Shown: positions 16,857 to 24,905, numbered from the stretch's first letter. The stretch: 32,504 nucleotides of DNA from an uncultured Saprospiraceae bacterium (GCA_937969415.1 CALBWK010000017.1:1-32504); one strand, 5' to 3'. Numbers and translations: made by a program. Notes: generated by a model from the letters alone, not told the origin.

Positions 16857-16887
16857 TAGAAATACGATTTTTTTAAGGGTATTTCTA
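16857..16887 (+). terminator. Stem-loop directly after the histidine kinase stop
   Basis: TAGAAATAC (16857-16865) and GTATTTCTA (16879-16887) form a perfect 9-bp stem starting right after the stop codon. The 13-base loop holds a run of T and only a weak A/T stretch follows, so terminator function is likely but not certain. Confidence 0.5.
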
Positions 16888-17165
16888 AAATCTTACCAAG
16901 ATGCCCACTGCATTGTCGCTTCTTTTAAGTTTTATTTCATAGTCCTGCTCTTGTGTTGTCGATAAGGAAGCATTGTATAAATATAAGTTTCAGAGAAGCG
17001 ACATATAGCCCTACCACCCTCGTCTAAAGCCCTCTAAGACTATGCCTCCCCTCCCTAATGAGATAGATCAGGCACTTACACCTTACCAATCTGCGTTCAC
17101 TACAGACCTCCCCCACAATAAAGGCACTGTTTTTGCCCTTAGAACATATAACAAAAATCTGTAAT
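16888..17165. other. Intergenic region, no gene seen
   Basis: Between the kinase stem-loop and the glucosaminidase start. I found no ORF with a plausible start, no tRNA-like fold, and no exact TANNTTTG box by eye. The promoter of the following gene must lie here but was not recognised. Confidence 0.5.
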
Positions 17166-18107
17166 GTGAAGAATCTATCCCAAATCCTCATCGCACTGCT
17201 CTTCTGCAGCACCATAGCAGCACAGGAAAAGCCCAATGCTAGTGTTGCCTATATAGAGCAATACAAGGATATTGCCATCTCAGAGATGGACAGAACAGGT
17301 ATCCCTGCCAGCATCAAGTTGGCTCAGGGCCTCGTAGAATCAGGGGCAGGGAAGAGTACTCTCTCAAGGGAAGCGAACAACCACTTTGGCATAAAGTGTA
17401 ATGGGGGCTGGACAGGTCCGACTCACTATAGAAAAGACGATGATTATAAAAACGGTAAGCTCATCAAGAGTTGCTTCAGGAAATTTGGCTCACCTCACGA
17501 GTCTTATATCGCCCATAGTGACTTCCTCACCACACAGAGAAGATACAGCAGCCTATTTGAACTTGCCCATATAGACTACTACGGCTGGGCGCACGGCCTC
17601 AAAAAAGCAGGCTATGCCACAGACCCTAAGTATGCCCATAAGCTAATCGATGTGATAGAGAAGTATCAGCTCTTTAGATACGATGACAAAGAGACCGTCA
17701 TCATTGCTGACGAAGGGTCTAAAAGGAAAACCAAGTCTACACAAAATAATAGACCGACACAGACTGATCCAGCACCTCCTTCTACTGTACTCGCGTCAGC
17801 AGAGAATCAACCTAGGTCCAAGCGGAGTAGAAAAAGAAAAAACTCAGTCAGTCACTTCTCTCAAGCGAGACTGGCCTCTGCGAAAACCCACCGTGTAGGT
17901 GAAGGCGAGACCTTGGCCACTATTGCTAAGACTTATAAGCTAGAAGAAACCAGCCTAAGATTGCGTAACAGAATTCCTCGAGATGCGCAGCCTCTGCCAG
18001 GGGAGAAGATCAATCTCAGAAAGAAGATCAGCATCCTTAAGCGTCCAAAGTTTACCCGTGTACCAGAAGAAGGTGTGCTGGCCTCTGCGGATGATTATTT
18101 GTTCTAA
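17166..18107 (+). CDS. Exported glucosaminidase with LysM domain
   Basis: A peptidoglycan hydrolase of the FlgJ/LytD glucosaminidase family (313 residues). The signal peptide KNLSQILIALLFCSTIAAQ leads to a likely cleavage before Q. The catalytic domain (about residues 35-175) contains GIPASIKLAQGLVESGAGKS, with the probable catalytic glutamate in LVESG, and NNHFGIKC. A basic, low-complexity linker (SKRSRKRKN) precedes a single LysM peptidoglycan-binding motif (HRVGEGETLATIAKTY). The frame is open upstream to a TTG at 17133, but the GTG at 17166 begins the signal peptide exactly and is preferred. It overlaps the opposite gene by 4 bp at the stop codons. Confidence 0.9.
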   Translation: MKNLSQILIALLFCSTIAAQEKPNASVAYIEQYKDIAISEMDRTGIPASIKLAQGLVESGAGKSTLSREANNHFGIKCNGGWTGPTHYRKDDDYKNGKLIKSCFRKFGSPHESYIAHSDFLTTQRRYSSLFELAHIDYYGWAHGLKKAGYATDPKYAHKLIDVIEKYQLFRYDDKETVIIADEGSKRKTKSTQNNRPTQTDPAPPSTVLASAENQPRSKRSRKRKNSVSHFSQARLASAKTHRVGEGETLATIAKTYKLEETSLRLRNRIPRDAQPLPGEKINLRKKISILKRPKFTRVPEEGVLASADDYLF

Positions 18108-18808
18108 AACTCAACTGTCGGCTTCAACTTAATAAGATTACGATCGACAAAAAATTCTACGACGTCATCACTTAACGTAATAAATGACATACAGATAGGA
18201 TCGGGCAACAAGCGCGGTCTCTGATACTCTGTATAACAAATTTGATTTTCAGCGGTCCATTTCCACTCAAACAAGGAGATATCGTCCTCATTCTTTTCCT
18301 TAATCATAAACAAGCCCGTCTCAGAAAAGTAAGACAACTTCTGATCAGCCTCTTCAAGCAGAATTCCATTCTCCGCTACCGTTACCCAAGATTTGCTGAG
18401 TAACTGCGTATAGTCATCGTTTGATATTTTTTCCATTCGCTTACCGAAGTATTGGAGACTATATCCTGTCGTAGGATTTTCTAAAACAAAGGAAAGATTA
18501 TCACCAAGGACAGTAATTTCCTTCATCTGACTATTGTTAGGTAAGCCCTCTATCGTCTTGTCATCAGTAAAGGTAAAATCTTGAAAATAATAGGCAGATT
18601 GATCCTCAGGCCCAAGGGCGCCCCTGTCGTGAATCAAGACTCTATTATCTGGAGTAAACTCTACAAACATCAGTCCTGACAAGGTGGTCACATCCCAATG
18701 GCCTATGAGTTCTGATTGTACAATTTGCTGCTCGGCTAAGTCATCGGGTACACAACTGGATATGGTCCATAGCATACAAATGAGTATAACTAGTCGCGGA
18801 TAATGCAT
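18104..18808 (-). CDS. Predicted lipoprotein, lipocalin-like
   Basis: A 234-residue protein with a lipoprotein signal peptide (TISSC, C19 lipidated). I recognise no specific family. The repeated IGHWDVTTLSGLMFVEFTPD and SKSWVTVAENGILLEEADQK stretches look like two copies of the G-x-W start of lipocalin-like beta-barrel modules common in Bacteroidota lipoproteins. This is inference from pattern only. Function unknown, possibly ligand binding in the periplasm or at the outer membrane. ATG start at 18806-18808. Stops convergently with the glucosaminidase with overlapping stop codons. Confidence 0.75.
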   Translation of the reverse strand: MHYPRLVILICMLWTISSCVPDDLAEQQIVQSELIGHWDVTTLSGLMFVEFTPDNRVLIHDRGALGPEDQSAYYFQDFTFTDDKTIEGLPNNSQMKEITVLGDNLSFVLENPTTGYSLQYFGKRMEKISNDDYTQLLSKSWVTVAENGILLEEADQKLSYFSETGLFMIKEKNEDDISLFEWKWTAENQICYTEYQRPRLLPDPICMSFITLSDDVVEFFVDRNLIKLKPTVEF

Positions 18809-19043
18809 CTAGGAAAATTGATCGGTGATAAAATATCACACCCTTGACATAAATGTATATAGACTAGGGTAACGACTAAAGTTAAGATAGAGCAAGTGGC
18901 TGATTTTTGACAAAATTTATGGCTATCCTCTACTCTATATCAATGATTTACATATTCAGATAATTATATTTTACCCAACTGCTGTAGTTCTAGGTAAATA
19001 GCCAGCGTCCTAAGTAAATGTTAAATTCCGAAGGAGACCTGAC

Positions 19044-19070
19044 TTGCTGTATTACAAAAGTCTAGATTTG
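19044..19070 (+). promoter_or_regulatory. Promoter of the methionine operon
   Basis: TTG (19044-19046), 16 bases, then TAGATTTG (19063-19070), an exact TANNTTTG. The expected start near 19076 places the whole riboswitch in the leader. The preceding 18809-19043 spacer shows no gene. Confidence 0.6.
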
Positions 19071-19089
19071 ACAAAAGTTCTTTTATTTA

Positions 19090-19210
19090 TTTATTATCAA
19101 GAAAGGTTGAGGGATATGGCCCTATGACACCTTAGCAACCAGTCATTCATTTGACACTGGTGCTAATTCCATCTCTTCTAGTAAAAAATTACAGAAGAGA
19201 AAGATGACCA
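19090..19210 (+). ncRNA. SAM-I (S-box) riboswitch
   Basis: The aptamer shows the conserved S-box order: the GAGGGA...GGCCCTATGA segment (near 19109-19126), CAACC, then GGTGCTAATTCC and a closing GATGA. P1 is formed by TTATC (19094-19098) with GATGA (19203-19207), and a GAAGAGA-type stem forms P4. It senses S-adenosylmethionine, and it precedes two methionine biosynthesis enzymes, as expected. Downstream (19213-19242) an imperfect hairpin around CTGCGCGCAG has no T-tract, so repression may act on translation or by a different terminator fold that I cannot see. Confidence 0.92.
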
Positions 19211-19270
19211 ATTAAGACGTTTTCTGCGCGCAGTGACTTCTTCCATTCTTGATACCAAAAATATCAACTA

Positions 19271-20455
19271 ATGGAAAACAAACACTTTGAAACACTATCG
19301 ATACGTACGCAAGCGCAGGCTTCTAGCCATCGGGAACATTCCGTTCCGTTATACCTTACCTCCAGTTTTACTTTTGACAATGCAGAACATGGTTCAGCTC
19401 TATTTAAAGGGACAGAAGAGGGTAATCTCTATTCTAGATTCTCTAATCCTAATACAGATGAATTTACAAAAAAGCTTTGTGCCTTAGAGAATTATGAAGA
19501 TGGCGTGGCCACAGCCTCTGGAATGGCCGCAGTATATGCCAGCTTAGTCGCATTCTTAGAGCAAGGAGATCACATTATAGCCTCTAAAAACTCCTTTGGC
19601 AATACGCTGTATATCATACAGAACATCCTGCCTAAGATGGGAGTATCCTACTCACTCATAGATCTAGATGATAAGGAAACCTGGGCACAGTCGGTAAGAG
19701 CAAATACGAAGCTTCTATACCTAGAGACACCTGCTAACCCAACACTTAAGATTGCAGATCTCAATTTTATTTCTGAGCTATGTAAAGCCAACGGTATAAT
19801 TTCTATTGTTGATAATTGCTTTGCTACACCCTACTTACAGAAGCCCTCAGATTTCGGTATTGACATATCTATTCATTCTGCAACAAAATACATCGATGGT
19901 CAAGGAAGAGTATTAGGAGGCGCTATCCTAGGAAATTCCGAGCATATCCAACCCTGTTACGAATTCCTACGAAGGACGGGAGGTTGTCTCTCCCCGTTCA
20001 ATGCTTGGATCTTATCTAAAAGTCTAGAAACCCTTGCCATCAGAATGGAACGCCATTGTCACAATGCTATGGCTATTGCGACTTGGCTAGAAAACAATCC
20101 GGTTATAGATAAGGTCTATTATCCATTTCTAAAGAGTATGGAAAACTATGATCTAGCCAAACAACAGATGAAATTAGGGGGTGGCATTGTAGGTTTCAAT
20201 TTTAAAGGAGAAGCCTCTATGGCTTTTGAATTTCTCAACAATCTAAAACTGCACAGCCTCACCGCCAACTTAGGAGATTCTAGATCTATAGCAACACACC
20301 CTGCCTCTACCACTCACTCCAAACTTAATGCGGAACAACAAAAAGAAGCCGGCATAAACCCCAACTTTATCAGACTATCGGTCGGTCTAGAACATGTTGA
20401 TGACCTGATAGCAGACATTGATCAATCCTTAAAAAAAGCAAATGAAAAAATTTAA
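19271..20455 (+). CDS. O-acetylhomoserine sulfhydrylase / trans-sulfuration family PLP enzyme
   Basis: A 394-residue Cys/Met-metabolism PLP enzyme. The PLP lysine is K206 in SIHSATKYIDGQGR; the tyrosine of YSRFSNP and the Asp of IVDNCFATPYLQ are the usual cofactor contacts. It converts activated homoserine to homocysteine (with sulfide) or cystathionine (with cysteine). Because the next gene encodes a homoserine O-acetyltransferase and the pair is under a SAM riboswitch, an O-acetylhomoserine sulfhydrylase (metZ/metY role) is most likely. Cystathionine gamma-synthase (MetB) or a gamma-lyase cannot be excluded by sequence. Its 3' end overlaps the fusion gene by 14 bp. Confidence 0.88.
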   Translation: MENKHFETLSIRTQAQASSHREHSVPLYLTSSFTFDNAEHGSALFKGTEEGNLYSRFSNPNTDEFTKKLCALENYEDGVATASGMAAVYASLVAFLEQGDHIIASKNSFGNTLYIIQNILPKMGVSYSLIDLDDKETWAQSVRANTKLLYLETPANPTLKIADLNFISELCKANGIISIVDNCFATPYLQKPSDFGIDISIHSATKYIDGQGRVLGGAILGNSEHIQPCYEFLRRTGGCLSPFNAWILSKSLETLAIRMERHCHNAMAIATWLENNPVIDKVYYPFLKSMENYDLAKQQMKLGGGIVGFNFKGEASMAFEFLNNLKLHSLTANLGDSRSIATHPASTTHSKLNAEQQKEAGINPNFIRLSVGLEHVDDLIADIDQSLKKANEKI

Positions 20456-22766
20456 AATAAAAGAACTCCATCTCGAGTCTCAAGAAAAAATCAGCGACGT
20501 AGAAATAGCCTATCAGACCTTTGGTGAACTGAACGATGACAAATCCAATGTCATCTGGGTATTCCATGCTATTTCTGGAGACACGGATGTCCCTACTTGG
20601 TGGTCAGGGCTATTCGGGAAAGAAAAATTATTTAATCCAGAGTCGCATTTTATAATCTGCGCTAACTGTATAGGTTCACCATATGGCTCTAGTCGACCAC
20701 AAAATTTTAGCTTCCCTCAGTTTACAATCAGAGACCTTGTCAAAACTTATATAAGCTTAGCAGATTCCTTGGGCATAGACTCTATTCATACTATCATAGG
20801 AGGTTCCTTTGGAGGATACCAAGCGCTGGAATTTTCATATAGCTTTCCAGGTGCCATCAATCATATGATTCTTCTGGCTTCTAGTTCTAGAGAGTCCGCT
20901 TGGGGGATCGCTGTACATGAGGCACAAAGGATGGCCCTCAAGGCAGATGCTAGTTTTGGCGAGGAAGGGGGAGGTGTCGAAGGCCTTAAAGCAGCCAGAG
21001 CACTAGGCCTCCTAACCTATAGAACTAGCGAAATATTGATCAAGAATCAAACCGACGAAGAGTACACTTTAGATGAGTATAAGGCCTCTAGTTACATAAA
21101 ATACAAAGGCGATAAATTCAGCAAAAGATTCGACTCACTTTGTCTCTATTACTTGACCAAGTGTATTGACTCACATAATATTGGCAGAAAGCGGGGAGGT
21201 GAAGTAAAGGCTCTCCAAAGCATTACTATCCCGACTTTGATCATAGGATTTACAACTGATCTTCTAGTACCAATCGCCTCACAAAAATTTCTTGCAAGTC
21301 ATCTACCTAAGGCTTACTTCTCTGAAATAAATTCTAAGTATGGGCACGATGGATTCTTAATGGAACATCAAAAAATAACGGCTAGCATCCAAAAATTCTA
21401 TAAAAACACAAGTTCTGGTTTTAAGAAAAGAACACTCCTTAAGTTTGGAGGCAGTTCCCTTTACGGCACACGGCAAATCAATAACCTGCTCAATATCATT
21501 CGGTCAGAGTCACAAAAAAATCCTATCGCACTTGTCGTCTCAGCAAGAGGCAAGACCACCGACAAACTAATCGAATTATATAATCTTGCTAAAAATGGCC
21601 AAGACTACTCTAGTCATTTCGACGACTTTGTGCGCTACTCCAAGCAAGATGTTGAAGAAGTGCATATCGATACTGAACTAAGAGAACTAAATCAAATACT
21701 GCTTGCTATAAAGACTCTAAAACTAAAATCTGATATCGCAAGAGATAAGGTTCTGGTATATGGTGAACTACTTTCAGCTTCTATTATTGCTGCCCTCCTC
21801 GAGAATAATAATTATAAATCAGAGGTCATAGATGCTAGAGATTGTCTGATCTGTGACGAGGTAGACAGTAGATATGAGATCAACTTATTACAAAGTAAAG
21901 AAGCTACATTAAAAAAATTCGAATCTGTACATCCAGAAAGCATTCCTGTTATAACAGGTTATATAGCCAGAAATCAAGAAGGAGAACCTATCACTCTAGG
22001 AAGAAATGGAAGCAACTATAGTGCTTCCCTTTTTGCTAGTTTTTTGCATGCAGCGGAGGTACAAAATTGGACTGATATAGATGGCATCTATAGTGCAGAT
22101 CCTTCCAAAGTTTCTAGCGCCTTGAAGATAGACAAGATGAACTATACAGAGGCCAATGAGCTTGCCACGTTCGGCATGAAGCTACTACACTACAAAACTA
22201 TCCTTCCATTAAAAAAATCAAAAATACCCTTAGTCATACGATCTACTATGGAGCCACTTAAGACCGGAACACGGATCGATCAGGTAGGTGGAGAAAAAGG
22301 GATTAAAGCAGTGACGAGCATTAATGATATTGCTCTAGTGACTATAGAAGGCAATCAACTTTCGCCGGACATCGGCATAGATGCTAGAATATTTACTTGC
22401 CTACAAGCACAAAATATTAAAGTCAAAATGATAACGCAAGCCTCTACAGACAACGGTATCGGATTAGTAATTTCTGCAGCCGAAGCGGAAAAGACAAGGC
22501 GCCTCCTTCACAAAGAATTTGACCGAGAACTGTCCTTGGGTACTATTCTCTCTATTGACGTCAATACCGAAGTAGGACTTGTTGCTATTATCGGAAGACA
22601 TAATTTTTCACTAGAAAAAGCTATTTCGATCCTAAGGAGAAATAAGATATGGATGCATCTTATCAGCAATAGCATTACAGGTAAGAATATTTCATTAGTC
22701 ATCGACGAAGCACATCTGCCGCAAGCCGTTAAGCTTGTTCACAAGGAGGTCTATAATGTCGCATAG
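20442..22766 (+). CDS. Fusion: homoserine O-acetyltransferase (MetX) + aspartokinase
   Basis: A 774-residue protein with two complete enzymes. Residues 1-325 form an alpha/beta-hydrolase-fold MetX: nucleophile S122 in GGSFGG, D273 in TTDLLVP, H302 in GHDGF, and the GSPYGSSRP loop. Residues about 328-774 are an aspartokinase: KFGGSS (K334), VVSARGK, YGELLSAS, TLGRNGSNYSAS, plus two C-terminal ACT domains (about 620-690 and 705-774). It ends where homoserine dehydrogenase would begin in a ThrA-type enzyme, and no such gene follows. So the first enzyme of the aspartate pathway is fused to the first committed methionine step and both are SAM-riboswitch controlled. In the kinase GSN replaces the usual GSD. 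Confidence 0.92.
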   Translation: MKKFKIKELHLESQEKISDVEIAYQTFGELNDDKSNVIWVFHAISGDTDVPTWWSGLFGKEKLFNPESHFIICANCIGSPYGSSRPQNFSFPQFTIRDLVKTYISLADSLGIDSIHTIIGGSFGGYQALEFSYSFPGAINHMILLASSSRESAWGIAVHEAQRMALKADASFGEEGGGVEGLKAARALGLLTYRTSEILIKNQTDEEYTLDEYKASSYIKYKGDKFSKRFDSLCLYYLTKCIDSHNIGRKRGGEVKALQSITIPTLIIGFTTDLLVPIASQKFLASHLPKAYFSEINSKYGHDGFLMEHQKITASIQKFYKNTSSGFKKRTLLKFGGSSLYGTRQINNLLNIIRSESQKNPIALVVSARGKTTDKLIELYNLAKNGQDYSSHFDDFVRYSKQDVEEVHIDTELRELNQILLAIKTLKLKSDIARDKVLVYGELLSASIIAALLENNNYKSEVIDARDCLICDEVDSRYEINLLQSKEATLKKFESVHPESIPVITGYIARNQEGEPITLGRNGSNYSASLFASFLHAAEVQNWTDIDGIYSADPSKVSSALKIDKMNYTEANELATFGMKLLHYKTILPLKKSKIPLVIRSTMEPLKTGTRIDQVGGEKGIKAVTSINDIALVTIEGNQLSPDIGIDARIFTCLQAQNIKVKMITQASTDNGIGLVISAAEAEKTRRLLHKEFDRELSLGTILSIDVNTEVGLVAIIGRHNFSLEKAISILRRNKIWMHLISNSITGKNISLVIDEAHLPQAVKLVHKEVYNVA

Positions 22767-22818
22767 TATGTCCACCGTATCAAAAAAATAGCAAAGATCA
22801 ATATAGAAACTTGAGGTC

Positions 22819-23859
22819 TTACTCTTCTTGCTTAAAGTGATTCCAGCCCTGCGCTTTTAGTGGATGGATATTACCCCCGTTGGTGTGGAGGGTGACTCCG
22901 TCTTTAGCATCTGTGATCTCTCCAATTATGTAAGTACTGGGCATCAACCTGATTTTTTCTAGGTCTGCTTCTTTTATAGTGAACAGAAGCTCATAATCCT
23001 CACCACCATTGAGTGCTGTGGTGACTGGATCGAGTTGAAACTTCAAGGCCAACAATTGGGCTTCTTGATTAAGTGGAATCTTAGTCTCCTCGATATAGGC
23101 GCCTACCCCTGAAGCCTTGCAAATGTGCATCAGATCAGAGGCCAACCCATCAGATACGTCTATCATCGCTGTCGGCACAAGCTGGGCCTTATCAAAATGG
23201 TCTATCATATCCTTACGGGCCTCTGGCTTGAGTTGTCGCTCGAGAACATACTTCTGTTCTTCTAGATCAGGCTGTATCCCAGGGTTATCGAGATACAATT
23301 GCTTTTCTCTTTCTAAGATTTGCAATCCTAAGTAAGCGCCTCCCAGATTGCCACTCACACAGAGAATATCTCCTTTCTGCGCTCCAGAGCGATATGTAAG
23401 TTTTTCTTCCTGAGTCGTGCCGATAGCTGTGACGCTGATGGTCATCCCGCGCGGAGAAGACGTCGTATCACCGCCTACCAAGTCTACACCATAGATTCTG
23501 CAAGCTTCCTTTATCCCTGCATAGAGTTGCTCTAGTGCCTCCACAGAGTATTTGCTAGAGATAGCTATAGAGACCGTGACCTGGTGTGGTCGAGCATTCA
23601 TTGCATAGATATCAGAAAGATTGACAACAATCGCCTTGTACCCTAGATGCTTAAGTGGGGAGTATATCAGATCAAAATGTATCCCTTCTACAAGCAAGTC
23701 TGTCGAAACCACTATGGGCGCATCTCCATACATCAGCACGGCTGCATCATCCCCTATACCGACTTTGGTGGTAGGGTTGCGGCGTTGAAAATCCTTAGTC
23801 AGATGATCTATAAGACCAAATTCTCCGAGTGTATTGACGTCTGTTACTTTTTTTGTCAT
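22819..23859 (-). CDS. thiL: Thiamine-monophosphate kinase
   Basis: Phosphorylates thiamine monophosphate to thiamine diphosphate, the last step of cofactor synthesis. The 346 residues fit the AIR synthase/ThiL fold: TKVGIGDDAAVL (D37, D38 for magnesium), STDLLVEGIHFDLIYSP, VGGDTTSS and the later MIDVSDGLASDLMHI and ALNGGEDYELLFT motifs. The C-terminus is a little longer than in E. coli. It faces the MetX fusion across 52 bp with no obvious terminator, and its upstream region runs into the GGGTTTA array. No other thi genes or a TPP riboswitch are nearby. Confidence 0.94.
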   Translation of the reverse strand: MTKKVTDVNTLGEFGLIDHLTKDFQRRNPTTKVGIGDDAAVLMYGDAPIVVSTDLLVEGIHFDLIYSPLKHLGYKAIVVNLSDIYAMNARPHQVTVSIAISSKYSVEALEQLYAGIKEACRIYGVDLVGGDTTSSPRGMTISVTAIGTTQEEKLTYRSGAQKGDILCVSGNLGGAYLGLQILEREKQLYLDNPGIQPDLEEQKYVLERQLKPEARKDMIDHFDKAQLVPTAMIDVSDGLASDLMHICKASGVGAYIEETKIPLNQEAQLLALKFQLDPVTTALNGGEDYELLFTIKEADLEKIRLMPSTYIIGEITDAKDGVTLHTNGGNIHPLKAQGWNHFKQEE

Positions 23860-23910
23860 AAGACCTTGTGTAGTGAGGATGTGAATGTGAGGGTAAAGAT
23901 AAGATTTGTC

Positions 23911-24235
23911 TAAGGGTTTAAGGGTTTAAAGGTTTAAGGGTCTAAGGGTTTAAAGGTTTAAGGGAGGTCTTGAGGTTTTAGGGTTTAAGGGTTTAAGGGT
24001 TTAAAGTTTAAGGGTTAAAGGTTTCGAGGTCTCAAGGTTTCGAGGTTTGAAGGTCCCGTGCACCTTGTCGCCTTTTTATGCCTTGAGACCTTGACGCCTC
24101 TTTAAGGTTTGGAGGTTTCGAGGTTTAAAAATCCCGTAGGTTCACCTTGTAGCCTTTCAGCCTTGATACCTTGACCCCCTTTTAACCTTTCCTCCTTTAA
24201 ACCTTTCTGCCTTTACACCTTTCCGCTTTCCTCCC
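23911..24235. repeat. Degenerate GGGTTTAA array with inverted C-rich half
   Basis: From 23911 to about 24050 the plus strand is a 7-8 bp repeat close to GGGTTTAA(A), varied by GAGGTTTC units. From about 24061 to 24235 it turns C-rich (CCTTTAAACC-like), i.e. much the same repeat in the other orientation. A unit of about 70 bp is duplicated within it (24038-24105 and 24116-24185). The array is bordered by thiL and the pseudouridine synthase gene, whose stop codon (TAA) lies in the array edge. Non-coding; no gene is seen inside. Confidence 0.85.
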
Positions 24236-24904
24236 TTACACCCCCTCCATTGCTGCTTTCCAGAGGCTATCGGTGACAGGTGGTGTAATCTCAAAGTCGA
24301 CCATTCCGGCATTGAGTTCTTTGAATTGTATGCTGTAGGCGTGGAGGTGGATACTCCTGTCCTTATTGCCTCGTCTTGCACCATACTTCACATCTCCTTT
24401 GATAGGGAAGCCTACTTCGGCTAGTTGGGCTCTGATCTGGTGGAATCGGCCCTTTTTGAGGGAGACTTCTAAGAGACTATAACGGTCAAGAGCTTTGACA
24501 AGCTTACAGGTCAAGGAAACTTCGGAGACGGTCTTTCCAGGCATAGGGTCTTTGGTGAGTCTCGCCTTCTTATTCTTTTTATCATGGTAGTGATAGTGAG
24601 ACAGTTCGGTGAGCTTCTCATTCCAGACACCTTCGACGAGAGCTAGATAGGTCTTGGTGACTCTACCTGCATCCTGCTCCTTGATATAATGGGCTGTAAA
24701 GTCAGAACTCTTGGAAAAAAGGACTAAGCCGCTGACGGGTCTATCCAGTCGCGTCAATATATGTAAGGCTTTCTTCTGATAAGCCTCTAAGAGATTTTGT
24801 AAGGATTCATCCCCTCTCTCGCTTTTCTGCGAAATCTGTCCACTGCTCTTGATGGCAAGCAGAAACTTCTTGCTAGAGGCTATAATCCGAGTCTTTGCGT
24901 CCAT
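24236..24904 (-). CDS. RluA-family pseudouridine synthase
   Basis: A 222-residue catalytic-domain-only protein of the RluA/RluC/RluD family, which isomerises uridine in rRNA or tRNA. The catalytic motif is TRLDRPVSGLVLFSKS with nucleophile D54. GRFHQIRAQLAEVGFPIKGD is the second family signature and RSIHLHAY the third. There is no N-terminal S4 RNA-binding domain, as in short TruC/RluA-type members. T51 takes the place of the usual histidine before R-L-D. RNA target unknown. It begins 1 bp after the stop of the small membrane gene upstream and so is co-transcribed with it. Confidence 0.9.
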   Translation of the reverse strand: MDAKTRIIASSKKFLLAIKSSGQISQKSERGDESLQNLLEAYQKKALHILTRLDRPVSGLVLFSKSSDFTAHYIKEQDAGRVTKTYLALVEGVWNEKLTELSHYHYHDKKNKKARLTKDPMPGKTVSEVSLTCKLVKALDRYSLLEVSLKKGRFHQIRAQLAEVGFPIKGDVKYGARRGNKDRSIHLHAYSIQFKELNAGMVDFEITPPVTDSLWKAAMEGV

Positions 24905-24905
24905 A

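Noticed and set aside
17133-17165. TTG-initiated longer form of the glucosaminidase
   Set aside because: The extra 11 residues precede a complete signal peptide that starts exactly at the GTG.
19213-19242. CTGCGCGCAG hairpin considered as the riboswitch terminator
   Set aside because: No T-run follows and the outer pairing is poor; listed only as a possible part of the expression platform.
22767-22818. Searched for a transcription terminator between the MetX fusion and thiL
   Set aside because: No stem with a T-tract could be found in the 52-bp spacer.
23911-24060. GGGTTTA heptamers like plant telomere repeats, suggesting a chromosome end
   Set aside because: The array is internal, flanked by intact housekeeping genes on both sides, and degenerate; low-complexity spacers of this kind are known in Bacteroidota.
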